A stretch of DNA of 64,000 bases, taken from contig JAFDVZ010000018.1 in the NCBI GenBank assembly GCA_018268715.1, forward strand, positions 84,189 to 148,188, given 5' to 3'. Source of the stretch: Acidobacteriota bacterium (GTDB lineage Bacteria; Acidobacteriota; Terriglobia; Bryobacterales; Bryobacteraceae). This document shows, piece by piece, positions 10,766 to 19,619 of the stretch (positions are counted from its first letter, which is position 1; each line of letters opens with the position of its first letter). The position numbers were made by a program, and so were the translations under genes. Under the pieces are notes generated by a model, which was not told the DNA's origin, did no database searches, and saw only the letters and a list, made by a program, of their open reading frames with translations.

Positions 10766-11917
10766 CTAGAGGGTCAGCAGATAGTTGGCCAGATCCTCTT
10801 TCTGAGTCGGGGTGAGGGTGATTCCCAGGCGTTTCTCGTAACTGGCGATCAGGTCAGTGAGCGTGGCCGCGGAGCCATTCGAGAAATAGGGCGGACGGGA
10901 GGCCAATCCGTGGAATTGGGGGATCACGATGGCGCCTACGTCGGCGCAGCGGCCAGTGATCAGGCCGCGGCCGGGGTCCTGCGTCTCGATGACCTTTCCT
11001 GAGTCGCAGGTAACTCGGAACAGGGGAAGATCGGGCAGGTTCGATGACTCGAGCCTGCGCCAGCGGTTGGTTCCCGGCTGGTGACAACTGGCGCAGCGTT
11101 CGCCGAAGACGAGTTTCCCTCGAGTGGCCGAGTTACGAAACGATTGCTGGACGCCGGTGGCCGGTTCGCTCAGTTGCGAGAGAAGACCGCCGCGAACGTC
11201 GGCGTACTGAGTGGCGTAGACCTGGCCTTCAAAGTCGAGGATGCGGCGCAGGGACTCGGCGTCGGGCGCCGAGTGGGCCTGTTCATGGACCAGCGCGGCG
11301 TCGATGGCCTGGGCGCGGAGGTCGGCCGCGCGGCCATCGGCCATCAGCACGGCGCCGGCCGGGCCGGGGACCAGATCGGGCAGGTTCGCAGACATGCGGG
11401 GACGGCGGTAGACCGAGATCTCGCCCTTGCCAGCGTTGCAGCCGGTGGGGTCTCGCAAGACCTGGATGCGGAAGTCAGGCTGAATGTTGGCGGGGGGCCA
11501 GGGCAGGGCGACCCGGAAAAGCCCGCGATTCAGTAGGAGCGAGTGCGATCGAGGGTCGGACTGCGGCAGCGACGGGCAGTTGGAGCCGTCGATGGCGGCA
11601 AACAGCGGGTCCTTGCCGCCGGTGGTTTCCCATCGGTCGCGGATGTTGGCGACCGAGAGGCTCATGGCGTTGGAGGGCTGATGGCAGGTGACGCATGCGC
11701 GGCCGTTGGAGCCGAGCGCCTTGAAGAACGGATGGTTGCCGGTGCGGAACGAGCCGTTCCGGTTGGAGATGCGCAGTTGGCCGGTCGGGTTATCGTATTC
11801 GCTGTCCCAGGGCAGGATTTCGTCCTGATTCGAGTTCCACCACCGGTGACTCTCGTTATAGGAACTCTGCGCGACGGCTAACGAGGCGAATAATAAACTG
11901 ACACCCAGACGGCGCAT
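10766..11917 (-). CDS. Exported di-heme cytochrome c, CcpA/MauG-like
   Basis: The start is placed at the ATG after GAAAGGA, giving 383 residues; the longer open frame upstream lacks a signal sequence. A short signal peptide (MRRLGVSLLFASLAVAQ) precedes two c-type heme motifs, CVTCH near residue 72 and CASCH in the C-terminal half (FGERCASCHQ). The C-terminal segment GLASRPPYFSNGSAATLTDL resembles the cytochrome c peroxidase/MauG family, where the region after the second heme carries the distal ligand. It is probably a periplasmic peroxidase-like electron-transfer protein; the partner is unknown. Another di-heme protein with the same C-terminal style is at 17766-19619. Confidence 0.85.
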   Translation of the reverse strand: MRRLGVSLLFASLAVAQSSYNESHRWWNSNQDEILPWDSEYDNPTGQLRISNRNGSFRTGNHPFFKALGSNGRACVTCHQPSNAMSLSVANIRDRWETTGGKDPLFAAIDGSNCPSLPQSDPRSHSLLLNRGLFRVALPWPPANIQPDFRIQVLRDPTGCNAGKGEISVYRRPRMSANLPDLVPGPAGAVLMADGRAADLRAQAIDAALVHEQAHSAPDAESLRRILDFEGQVYATQYADVRGGLLSQLSEPATGVQQSFRNSATRGKLVFGERCASCHQPGTNRWRRLESSNLPDLPLFRVTCDSGKVIETQDPGRGLITGRCADVGAIVIPQFHGLASRPPYFSNGSAATLTDLIASYEKRLGITLTPTQKEDLANYLLTL

Positions 11918-12086
11918 GCTTCGGGTTTCCTTTCGGGAGTTATCGCGATGAAGCGGCGACTTGGGCGCGAGCTTTGACCTAGGGTAACACGCGGGAGCGG
12001 CGGGAACGCACACGTCGAGCGCGACGCACGGCAAGCGTCGGCGAAGTTGTCAAAGATCGGAGGATTGCGGTCGCGATTTGAGCGCT

Positions 12087-12698
12087 CTATGAGGCGGCGC
12101 GGCGGGTTCGGGCGGGCGCGGCCGGGGTTGCCGGGAGGCGGGGTTTCGAGCTTTGCGAAACGAACTCGGGTTCGGCGGAAGCTGTTGATACGGAGGCAGT
12201 TGATTGAATCTTCGCTGTTTCTTCTCTGGGCTCCGCGGTCTGCTGCTTGCGCCTTTCGGCCTGAAGTTGCTGGAGACGGGTGGAGGCTCGGCTGAGTTCG
12301 CGCTCGATTGAGGCCATGTAGCGCATCAGACGGTCCCAGGCCGGGGCGCCTCCATTGGCGAACAGATCGAATTGCCTGGTCAGGATCTCGGCTTCCTTGG
12401 CGCGGGCCCGGGCCAGGCGCCAGGTGCAGGCGGCGATTTCGCCTACCCATTGCACTTCGAGCTCGCCCGAGGGCTTGCGGTCGGCGGCGATGGATTCGAG
12501 CAGGGCGTCGAAGTCGGCCTGATTTTCGCCGGGGATGACCACCTGGCGAGCGGTGAGTCCGTGTTTGATGGCGTTCTTGCTGGACGCCGCCTTGCCCTGC
12601 TCGGTGCGGGGACCGGTGGCTTTGAGCGCGTTGCGTTCCTTGGGCATTTGATAGGGGGCAGGCGCCGCCTGGGCGCGATTCGAGTTGGAAATTGTCAT
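12087..12698 (-). CDS. Hypothetical protein with GPRTxxGKAxSSKNAxKHGL motif
   Basis: This 203-residue protein has an N-terminal Ala/Gln-rich tail, then the conserved block ATGPRTEQGKAASSKNAIKH (residues ~27-46), followed by a long alpha-helical, Arg/Ala-rich region (~60-150) that could form a coiled coil, and a disordered Pro/Ala/Ser-rich C-terminus. Proteins with this motif are frequent, often in several copies, in acidobacterial genomes (recalled family knowledge), and their function is undefined. No signal peptide or membrane helix is seen, and the basic composition would allow nucleic-acid binding. It lies downstream of the chemoreceptor gene, separated by a strong terminator. Confidence 0.75.
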   Translation of the reverse strand: MTISNSNRAQAAPAPYQMPKERNALKATGPRTEQGKAASSKNAIKHGLTARQVVIPGENQADFDALLESIAADRKPSGELEVQWVGEIAACTWRLARARAKEAEILTRQFDLFANGGAPAWDRLMRYMASIERELSRASTRLQQLQAERRKQQTAEPREETAKIQSTASVSTASAEPEFVSQSSKPRLPATPAAPARTRRAAS

Positions 12699-12717
12699 TC
12701 TAGAAGTTCCTGAAAAA

Positions 12718-12747
12718 GGAAAAGGCCGCTCGAACGAGCGGCCCTTT
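12718..12747 (-). terminator. Intrinsic terminator of the chemoreceptor gene
   Basis: GGCCGCTCG (12724-12732) and CGAGCGGCC (12735-12743) form a perfect 9-bp stem, with the flanking AAAA/TTTT pairs able to extend it. Read on the minus strand it is followed by TTTTCCTTTTT, the expected T-tract. It lies 64 bases after the chemoreceptor stop. A TTTT on the plus strand makes it partly bidirectional. Confidence 0.85.
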
Positions 12748-12811
12748 TAGGGAGAGTGCCTCTTCCCACCCTCAGGATAGCAGGCGTTGTCAATAGTAAG
12801 ATGAACTACGT

Positions 12812-14245
12812 TCAGTCTCCGCCTGAAACGAGGCCGTTCAGTTGCTCCGCCAGATCCTTCATGGCCGCGGTCTGCGTGGCCAGGCGACGCGCGGCGGCGG
12901 AACTCTCCGCCGCGCCCCCGGAGACTCTTTCGGTGACCGACGAGACGCCCTGCATCGCCCGGACGATCTGTTCGATGCTCTCGCCCTGGCGGTCGCTTCC
13001 CTGGCTGACCGCGGCGGCGGTGGATTCGGCCTGGCCGGAGTCTTCGAGAATGGTCCGCATGGCCTGCTCCACGCCCTCGACATGAGAGCGGCCTTCGCGG
13101 GAGCGATCAAGCGCTTCGGAAATGACCGTGGCGGTGTCGCGAGCGGCTTGGGCGGAGCGCTGGGCAAGGCCGCGCACCTCGTCGGCGACGACGGCGAATC
13201 CGAGTCCGGCTTCGCCCGCGCGAGCCGCCTCAACGGCCGCGTTCAGCGCCAGAATGTTCGTCTGGAATGCGATTTCGTCGATGACGCGAACCAGCGCGGA
13301 GACCTTCTCCTGGCTGGACGCCACGCCATTAATGGCGGCCGCGAGTTGCCGCAGAGCTTCCAGCCCGCGGCGCGTGCTCTCGCAAGTCTGGCGCGCCTGA
13401 CCGGCCATGGAACTGACTCCATCGGCGTTCTTTCTGGCCATCTGGGCCACCTGTTCGCAACAGGCGGAGGTTTCCTCGACGGCGGAAGTCTGTTCGCCGG
13501 CGCCCGCGGTGAGGTTTTCTGATGTCGCGGCGACGTCATCCGCGGTCTTTTGGATCTCGCCCGAGGCGCGATCGATGCCGGCGGCCACCTGGGAAAGCCG
13601 CCGATTCACCGTACTGGTGACGCCCGCGCCGATCAGGAGGGCAACGATACAGCCGGCCACGCATCCGCCAATGGAAACGTTGACGCTGGAGCGCAGATGA
13701 TCGGAGTTGCTGCCGAGTAGCGTCTTCACCATCTGCGTCGTGTCGGCGTTCAGACGGCCCGCGCCGGTAACCACTACGCTGCCGGCCTTGGCCCATTCGG
13801 CGACCTGCGCGGCGTATGCCGGCCCCGAGGTGTGGCCTTGCTCCACCGTGGCGAGGATGCCTTGAAGCAGGACCTCATATCGATCCATGTCGGCGAGCAG
13901 CTGGTTCGTCGACGGCCGCAGGGAGGCTAGCGCGGTCGAGTTGTCGGCCTGCGATTTGAGTTTCGGCAAGATTGCGCGTGCGTTGCGGAAACGCTCCCAA
14001 CCGGAGGCCAGCGCGCCCGGCTTCTGAATGGTCACGTGATAGATGAAAAAGATCCGTGCGTTGAGGATCTCCCGCTCGAATGCGGCGGCGGTGGCGATTT
14101 CAGGCAGGTGCTCGGCCGCGACACTTTCCATGGACCCCGCGCCTCGCAGCATGGCGACGCAGTTCAGCCAACTGGCAGTGGCGAATAGTATAACGAGTAC
14201 GCCGAATCCTACGGCGACACGCTTCCAAATCGGCAATCTCGACAT
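12812..14245 (-). CDS. Methyl-accepting chemotaxis protein
   Basis: This 477-residue receptor has transmembrane helix 1 near residues 9-31, a periplasmic four-helix-type sensor domain (~35-190), transmembrane helix 2 near 192-212 and a cytoplasmic signalling domain. The hairpin tip is complete: [22 protein letters not shown] followed by [20 protein letters not shown]. It would cluster with CheA/CheW and control flagellar switching; the ligand is unknown. The HAMP region is weak. A flagellin module is present at 30.6-35.8 kb, but no che genes occur here. Its Shine-Dalgarno lies inside one arm of a perfect inverted repeat (14248-14315). Confidence 0.95.
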   Translation of the reverse strand: MSRLPIWKRVAVGFGVLVILFATASWLNCVAMLRGAGSMESVAAEHLPEIATAAAFEREILNARIFFIYHVTIQKPGALASGWERFRNARAILPKLKSQADNSTALASLRPSTNQLLADMDRYEVLLQGILATVEQGHTSGPAYAAQVAEWAKAGSVVVTGAGRLNADTTQMVKTLLGSNSDHLRSSVNVSIGGCVAGCIVALLIGAGVTSTVNRRLSQVAAGIDRASGEIQKTADDVAATSENLTAGAGEQTSAVEETSACCEQVAQMARKNADGVSSMAGQARQTCESTRRGLEALRQLAAAINGVASSQEKVSALVRVIDEIAFQTNILALNAAVEAARAGEAGLGFAVVADEVRGLAQRSAQAARDTATVISEALDRSREGRSHVEGVEQAMRTILEDSGQAESTAAAVSQGSDRQGESIEQIVRAMQGVSSVTERVSGGAAESSAAARRLATQTAAMKDLAEQLNGLVSGGD

Positions 14246-14247
14246 CT

Positions 14248-14315
14248 TATGTTCCCAAGTGAATCCCAGCGGCGGCGCAAGGGCGCATCCGCAGATAGCG
14301 TTCTATGGGAACATA
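14248..14315 (-). promoter_or_regulatory. Inverted repeat in the chemoreceptor leader covering its Shine-Dalgarno
   Basis: TATGTTCCCA (14248-14257) and TGGGAACATA (14306-14315) are perfect 10-base inverted repeats with 48 bases between. In the mRNA the downstream arm contains the GGGAA that serves as ribosome-binding site for the ATG at 14245, so pairing would hide it. It could equally be two half-sites for a DNA-binding regulator. Confidence 0.5.
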
Positions 14316-14357
14316 TCGGAAACTCGATAGCCTGTCTGAGCGGTGGGCGCCGCAGGA

Positions 14358-16172
14358 TCAGTCGAGGCCGGCGCGCGTTTGGCGGCCCGTGTCGAACTGT
14401 CCGCTGGAGGCGAGCGCCTGGCGCAGTTTGTCGCGGTTGGGTCCGGATCGCCGTGCGGCGGCGAGCAGGAGTTCAAGAGCCCTGGACGCCGATGTTTCGG
14501 CGGGGAGCCGGAAGATCCACGGGATGTTGACCGACGTCAGGGTCTTGTCACCCGAGAGCGCGACGACCGGCACGAACGCCTTGACTCCGAGTTGCTCGGC
14601 CAGATGGCTGGAGTCGCGATTCAAGGCGACGATCGCCAGGGCCGAGTCCGTGTAGATGGCCTTGACCAGGCCGCTGGACGCCTTGCCCCATTGCTGATCG
14701 GTGGTGACTCCGACTAACTGGTAACTCCCGTCGGCGGGAGCCAGCGTCGCCGCTAACTCGTCGGCCTTCGGGCCAAACAGCACGATCCTGGCGGGGCCGG
14801 CTGGGATGTCCTTGAGCGCGGGTCCGTGATAACTCGGGCCTAACTCGCTGGTGCGGGCGTAGGCCGGGTCCATGCCGTAACGTCGATAGCTCACCTTGCC
14901 GTCGTGGATGGTGGCGAGAAACATCGGGACCACGTTCTTGCAGTTGGGATCGAAGTTCATGTCGCCGGTGACGCCGCGGTAGTGTTCCGTGCCTGTCAGG
15001 ACGTCGCGGATAAGGCCTCGGTTCAGGCCCGCCTTGCAGATGGACTCCAACAGGATGTTCATGGTGTCGTAGGCGAGCGAAGCGAAGACCTCCGGCTTCT
15101 GGCCGAAGCGCTTCTCAAAACGCTGATTGAAGCTAGCCCAGATGGGATCGTCGCGTGTCGGGTCGTACGGGAAGACGATCTCGAGGCCTTCGGCGGCGGG
15201 GCCAGCGACGGAGAAAAGCTCGTCGCCGAGCACGCGGAAACTGCCGAAAACCCGCTGCTTCATGCCCATTTCCCGCATCTGCTTAAGGATTCCGGCGGCC
15301 TTTGGAGCATCGCCCCAGAGGACGATTCCGTCGACGTTGGAGGCATTGATGATGCGGAGTTGGCGGGAGAAGTCCGTGTCGCCGGCGAGGTACTTCTGCT
15401 CGATTACGACCGGGTGGCCGAGGCGGCGAGAGGCGTCCTTGAATTTGCCGACTCCGAAGCGGCCGTAACGGTCGTTGACGCGGAGCAGGGCGATGCGTTG
15501 GAGCTTCAGGTCGGAGTAAATGCGGCGGGCGAGGGTGTAGCACTGGACACGGTCGTCCTGGATGGTGGTGAGATACCACGGGATGATGGTTTCGGGGATG
15601 GTCGGGTCGGTGGCGGCGCTGTTGACGATGGGGACCTCGGTCTTGAGAGACACCCGGAGGCCGATGTGAGTGGAGTCGCCGCTGATGGAGCCGAGCATGG
15701 CCCAGACCTTGTCGTCGTAGGCCATCTTCACGATCTCGTTGCTCGAGGCGCCCCAGATGGCCTGGTCGTTGTGAATCATCAGCTTGAAGGGCTTGCCGCC
15801 GTAACCGCCCTGGGCGTTGGCCTCATCAATAGCTAACTGCGCGCCCGCCAGCATCAACTTACCTAACTTCTCGTCAGGGTGGTTTTCGACGGGACCCAGG
15901 AAGCCGATGCGGACTTCGTCGACGTCGGAGGGCTTGAGCGTGGGGACGTCGCGCGCGCCGCCGTTGTACTCCACCAGTTTGGTGTAGTTTTCGTAGTAGG
16001 CTTCGGTGAATTTGGAGAAGGGACGCATGTCCTCGGGAGCGCTCGCGTAGGGGCGCGCCTCGCGGTTGGCCGGGCGGGGCGGAGGATTCGCTCCGCAGTC
16101 GCAACGCCACTTGGGCTGGGCCAGCAGCAGAGCTGGCGCGCCTAGCAGAATGAGCCACATCTTCGAGGGCAT
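14358..16172 (-). CDS. Periplasmic branched-chain-amino-acid-type ligand-binding protein, extended
   Basis: This 604-residue protein has an AGGAG site and a signal peptide ending near LLLAQ. Residues ~85-430 form a type I periplasmic binding fold (Peripla_BP_6/LivJ-like), with RIGFLGPVENHPDEKLGKLM and GAQLAIDEANAQGGYGG. About 120-150 further residues follow (from ~450) that look like part of a second Rossmann-type lobe (IVLFGPKADELAATL, AIYTDSALAIVALN). This makes it longer than ordinary solute-binding proteins (~380 residues). No permease or ATPase is adjacent, so it may sense or bind a ligand for the exported enzymes of the same gene string. It follows the RidA gene after 41 bases. Confidence 0.82.
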   Translation of the reverse strand: MPSKMWLILLGAPALLLAQPKWRCDCGANPPPRPANREARPYASAPEDMRPFSKFTEAYYENYTKLVEYNGGARDVPTLKPSDVDEVRIGFLGPVENHPDEKLGKLMLAGAQLAIDEANAQGGYGGKPFKLMIHNDQAIWGASSNEIVKMAYDDKVWAMLGSISGDSTHIGLRVSLKTEVPIVNSAATDPTIPETIIPWYLTTIQDDRVQCYTLARRIYSDLKLQRIALLRVNDRYGRFGVGKFKDASRRLGHPVVIEQKYLAGDTDFSRQLRIINASNVDGIVLWGDAPKAAGILKQMREMGMKQRVFGSFRVLGDELFSVAGPAAEGLEIVFPYDPTRDDPIWASFNQRFEKRFGQKPEVFASLAYDTMNILLESICKAGLNRGLIRDVLTGTEHYRGVTGDMNFDPNCKNVVPMFLATIHDGKVSYRRYGMDPAYARTSELGPSYHGPALKDIPAGPARIVLFGPKADELAATLAPADGSYQLVGVTTDQQWGKASSGLVKAIYTDSALAIVALNRDSSHLAEQLGVKAFVPVVALSGDKTLTSVNIPWIFRLPAETSASRALELLLAAARRSGPNRDKLRQALASSGQFDTGRQTRAGLD

Positions 16173-16213
16173 CGACGGTTCTCCTTTACTGCCTCTAACT
16201 ACGATTGGCGGAG

Positions 16214-16702
16214 TTACTGCTCCCGGTTGTTCCGGAACATTGCGATCGCTTCGATTTCGACCAGGAGTTCCGGCCGGCAGAGTTTGGCCTGGATCCCGGT
16301 GGAAGCGGGCAGAGGATCGAGTTGCTGTTCGGCGTAGAAGGCCGTGCGCTCTTCGTTGAAGGCGGCGTAGTCACGGTCGATGTCGCGAAGATAGCAACTG
16401 GTGCGCACGATGTCATGCCAGGTGGCGCCTTCGCTGGCGAGCAGGTCCGTGATGTTCTGGAAGGTGCGGCGGCATTGGGCGCGGAAGTCGCCGATGTGCA
16501 GCGATTCGCCGTTCGCGCCGATGCTGGCGGTGCCCGAAACCAGGATGATGCTGGTGTTGCCGAGGTCCAGGCGCAGGCCGCGCGAGAAGGAACTGGGCTT
16601 GGCGTAGTGGAAGGCCTCATTCAGCGCGGTGAGCGCGGTGACGGGCTTCTTTTCAATCGACTCGGCTTTCGTAACTTCTTCAAGAGCTTCAGTAATAGTC
16701 AT
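16214..16702 (-). CDS. RidA (YjgF/UK114) family protein
   Basis: The start is placed at ATG followed by TITEALEEV, giving 162 residues; upstream codons are out of family. The chorismate-mutase-like RidA fold is visible: ILVSGTASIG, DFRAQCRRTFQNITDLL, DIVRTSCYLRDI and the closing CRPELLVEIEAIAMF, with the Arg that binds carboxylates in active RidA. RidA enzymes hydrolyse reactive enamine/imine intermediates, but this member is longer than RidA proper (~128 residues) and belongs to a diverged subgroup. It has no signal peptide, unlike its operon neighbours. It starts 8 bases after the propeller gene stop. Confidence 0.85.
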   Translation of the reverse strand: MTITEALEEVTKAESIEKKPVTALTALNEAFHYAKPSSFSRGLRLDLGNTSIILVSGTASIGANGESLHIGDFRAQCRRTFQNITDLLASEGATWHDIVRTSCYLRDIDRDYAAFNEERTAFYAEQQLDPLPASTGIQAKLCRPELLVEIEAIAMFRNNREQ

Positions 16703-16710
16703 GATGGCGG

Positions 16711-17769
16711 TTACCTTTCTCGAATTCCGTGGCTGAGGCCTTCGGCCGTGGCCACCCAAATGTCATCTCCCTGAAAATCGATTCCCAGCATGTAATGGTG
16801 GGCCGGGGCGGTGGCCGCGTCCATGCGCGTCACCTTTCCCGAAGCGTCGCGGATCAGCATTTCCGGCTTGTGGGTGTCGAGCGCAGGACGATAGATGGCC
16901 CAGTTCGTTCCGTCGTAATAGGCAAGACCCTTGTCAGTGCAGAAGAAAGCCCGGTTTCCGTCGACGCCCTTCACCATGTTGATGAAGTTGCTTGGCAGGC
17001 CACTGTCCTTTTCAAGGAAGTTCTTCCAGTTGCGGCCGTCGTAGCGGCTGGCCCCGAAGTACGTGGCGACCCAGAGGATCTTCTGCTTCTCCATCCAACT
17101 GATCGAGGTGGTGATTTCGTGCACCAGACCCTGGTCCTTCAGGACCACCATTTCAGTCTCGCCGTCGGGGTCGTTGTAATCCTTCCAGCGCTCGGTCTTG
17201 GCGTCGTATTCGAGGATTCCGCCGCCCCACACTGCGTAGTAAGTCTTGTCGGCGCCCGCGTTGACCGCGTAAGTCCAGATTTCGTACATCGGCGTGTTGC
17301 GCTCGTTGAACAGGCTCCACTGATTGGTGCGCAGGTTATAACGGCCGGCGCCGGCGGCGGTGGCGGTCCATACGAAATCGCCTTGAACGCTAACTCCGTA
17401 GACTACGTCGTTGGGAAGGCCGCTGGTGAGTTGGGTGAAGTTATCGAAACGGCCGGCCGAGAAGCGGCTGAGTCCGCCCATGGTGGCGATCCAGACGTCG
17501 CCGGTGCGCTTGTCGGGCGAAATAAACAAGACCGCGCGGTGGGCGAGGCCGTCCTTCGTGCTCCAACTCTTCCACTTGCCGTTCTCGTACAGGGCGAGGC
17601 CGTTCTCCGTGCCGACCCAGACGCGGTCGCCATCGACGCAAACGTTAAAGACGTGATTGTCGGGCAGCCCATTGGCGGTGGTGAAGTTCTCCCAGCGGTA
17701 GCGGGGCATGTCGGGCTGTGCGGCGAAGGCGGTCGCGGCCGTGAGCAACAGAAGTCCGAGCTTGTTCAT
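16711..17769 (-). CDS. Exported beta-propeller protein (two-component-regulator-propeller type)
   Basis: This 352-residue protein has a signal peptide (MNKLGLLLLTAATAFAAQ). The rest consists of repeated blades with the Reg_prop pattern, for example ENFTTANGLPDNHVFNVCVD, then DRVWVGTENGLALY, DVWIATMGGLSRF and ILWVATYFGASRY, ending with DIWVATAEGLSHG. Such blades form the sensor domain of hybrid histidine kinases, but here no kinase or transmembrane helix follows, so it is a free-standing periplasmic propeller. Its ATG overlaps the preceding gene stop by four bases (ATGA), indicating translational coupling in the operon that begins at 22512. Confidence 0.88.
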   Translation of the reverse strand: MNKLGLLLLTAATAFAAQPDMPRYRWENFTTANGLPDNHVFNVCVDGDRVWVGTENGLALYENGKWKSWSTKDGLAHRAVLFISPDKRTGDVWIATMGGLSRFSAGRFDNFTQLTSGLPNDVVYGVSVQGDFVWTATAAGAGRYNLRTNQWSLFNERNTPMYEIWTYAVNAGADKTYYAVWGGGILEYDAKTERWKDYNDPDGETEMVVLKDQGLVHEITTSISWMEKQKILWVATYFGASRYDGRNWKNFLEKDSGLPSNFINMVKGVDGNRAFFCTDKGLAYYDGTNWAIYRPALDTHKPEMLIRDASGKVTRMDAATAPAHHYMLGIDFQGDDIWVATAEGLSHGIRER

Positions 17770-19619
17770 AGAGTCCTCAGATATTCGATCAGGTCGTTCA
17801 GTTCGTCCTTGGCGAGATCGTTCGTGACGCCGTGGGTGTCCTTAGGATTGAAGACCGTCCAGATCTCCTCAAGCGTGCGCGCGGAGCCATCGTGGAGATA
17901 GGGGCCGGTGAGCGCGATGTTATTCAACTGGGGCGTGTCGAACCTGGGAGACCGGTCAGTCGGTTTGCCGCTGCCGACGTCGGCTAACTCGAGGTTGGTG
18001 TAATGCGGGCCGGAATGGCAGAAGGCGCACTGGTTGCGCTCGGGAATCGGCGCGCCGCTCTTGGTGCGGGTGCGCTCGTAGATGGCCTTTCCGCGTTCCT
18101 GCGAGGCGGTGAGTTCGGTGTTGGCCGGACGGTAGCGGTTGGGGCGAAGGGGCATCGCCTTGATGAAGGACGTCAGGTCGCTGAGTTCGGCGGGCGTGTA
18201 GCTTTCGGCGCGCCAGAAGAACTTTTCGGTGCGGGGGCCGCATTCCATCTCGAGGTCGACGTTGGTTCCGTTCCACTTGAAGGGGGCGGTTTCCTCCACG
18301 TCCTCGAGCAGGCGGTTGTCGACGATGTCCTTGCCGAAGCCGTCGGGTTCGAGGTCCCACTGGAGGCCGTCGAAGGTGGCCTCGATGTGGCAATTGGCGC
18401 AACCCATGTGGCCCTGGAAGGCGAAGCGGGCGGTGTAGAAGAGCTTTTCGCCGCGGCGCTGGGCGGTGATTTTGGCGGGGCCGGGAATGACGAGGGTGCG
18501 CGCCACTTTGTTGGACGCCGTGTCGATGACGGAGATGGCGTCGTCGTTGCGGTTGGCGACGTAGAGGAGTCTGGCGTCCCTGGACAGCGCGAGTCCCTTC
18601 GGCGCGGCGCCTACGGCGATGCGGGCCTGAACGTAGTTGGCTGAGGCGGACAGGTCGGTGGCCAGGAGACGGCGTCCATCGGCGTCGAGCGACTTCACGT
18701 AGGCGACCATCTTGGGGACGTCAATGACGGTGATGCTGTCGGATCCGGTGGTGGAGATGAACGCTCGGCCGCGGTCTGGCGTGATGGCGATGTCGAAGGG
18801 CGGGGTGAAGTAACGGTCGAGTTCGTCGATCGGGACGTGGACCGAGCCGCCGATGTCGTCGCCAAACACGGCGATCGAGTTGGTGAAGACAGCACCGTGT
18901 TCGACGTGGGCGAGTGGCGGCAGGTTCTTCGGGCGGAGTTCGGCGGCCATGCCGAGGCGGCCGTCGGCGGTGAGGGCGAGATGGAAGACCCCGGCGGAGT
19001 TATGGAGGGGCTGGCGGTCGCTGACGATCTGGCGGCGGGCGTCGATGACCGTGATCTCCGATTCGGGCTGATCGCGGAAGTGTCCGACGTTGGGGTAGAT
19101 GTGAGTGGAGAATATGCGTTGACCGTCGGGTGAGGAGGTGAGATAACTCGCGCCGCGGCCTCCCTGGAGGCGCTTGGTTTCCTGGCCGGTGGCGAGATCG
19201 AGTATGGCGATGTCGTTGCCGATGCGGTTAGCGATGTATAGAGTCGCGCCACTGGCGTCGGGGATGGCGGCGTTCGGCTCGAAGCCGGCCGGCAGCGTAC
19301 GGACGACTTCCAGGGCCGCCGTGTCGATTTCGGAAATGTCGTCGGTCCAGGAGTTGGCGACCCAGGCGCGCTTACCGTCCTGCGAGAGGGCGATGGACTT
19401 GGGAACGTGGCCGACTTTGATGCGACGCGTGAGTTTGTTGGTGGCCGTGTCGAAAACGACTATCTCGTCAGTCCCTTCACAGACGACGAAGAGACGGGAG
19501 TTATCGGGCGAGAGCGCTAACTCGATCGGGGAGGCGTAATGCTCCTCGATGGGGCGGGCGCCGGTCAGCAGAAACGCCGCGGCCGCCACGGCGCCGGCGG
19601 ACAGGAACAGGCGCTTCAC
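17766..19619 (-). CDS. YVTN beta-propeller fused to di-heme cytochrome c peroxidase-like domain
   Basis: The start is GTG at 19619, preceded by GAGGAG and followed by a signal sequence (FLSAGAVAAAAFLLTGARP); it overlaps the upstream gene stop as GTGA. The product is 617 residues. Residues ~25-370 form a YVTN-type propeller (repeats such as NRLFVVCEGTDEIVVFDTAT, LLYVANRNDDAISVIDTASN). The C-terminal ~210 residues carry two heme motifs, CANCH and CAFCH, and a peroxidase-like tail (GPYLHDGSARTLEEIW). It is probably a periplasmic redox protein whose propeller docks a partner. It is one of three heme- or propeller-bearing exported products of the same operon. Confidence 0.9.
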   Translation of the reverse strand: MKRLFLSAGAVAAAAFLLTGARPIEEHYASPIELALSPDNSRLFVVCEGTDEIVVFDTATNKLTRRIKVGHVPKSIALSQDGKRAWVANSWTDDISEIDTAALEVVRTLPAGFEPNAAIPDASGATLYIANRIGNDIAILDLATGQETKRLQGGRGASYLTSSPDGQRIFSTHIYPNVGHFRDQPESEITVIDARRQIVSDRQPLHNSAGVFHLALTADGRLGMAAELRPKNLPPLAHVEHGAVFTNSIAVFGDDIGGSVHVPIDELDRYFTPPFDIAITPDRGRAFISTTGSDSITVIDVPKMVAYVKSLDADGRRLLATDLSASANYVQARIAVGAAPKGLALSRDARLLYVANRNDDAISVIDTASNKVARTLVIPGPAKITAQRRGEKLFYTARFAFQGHMGCANCHIEATFDGLQWDLEPDGFGKDIVDNRLLEDVEETAPFKWNGTNVDLEMECGPRTEKFFWRAESYTPAELSDLTSFIKAMPLRPNRYRPANTELTASQERGKAIYERTRTKSGAPIPERNQCAFCHSGPHYTNLELADVGSGKPTDRSPRFDTPQLNNIALTGPYLHDGSARTLEEIWTVFNPKDTHGVTNDLAKDELNDLIEYLRTL

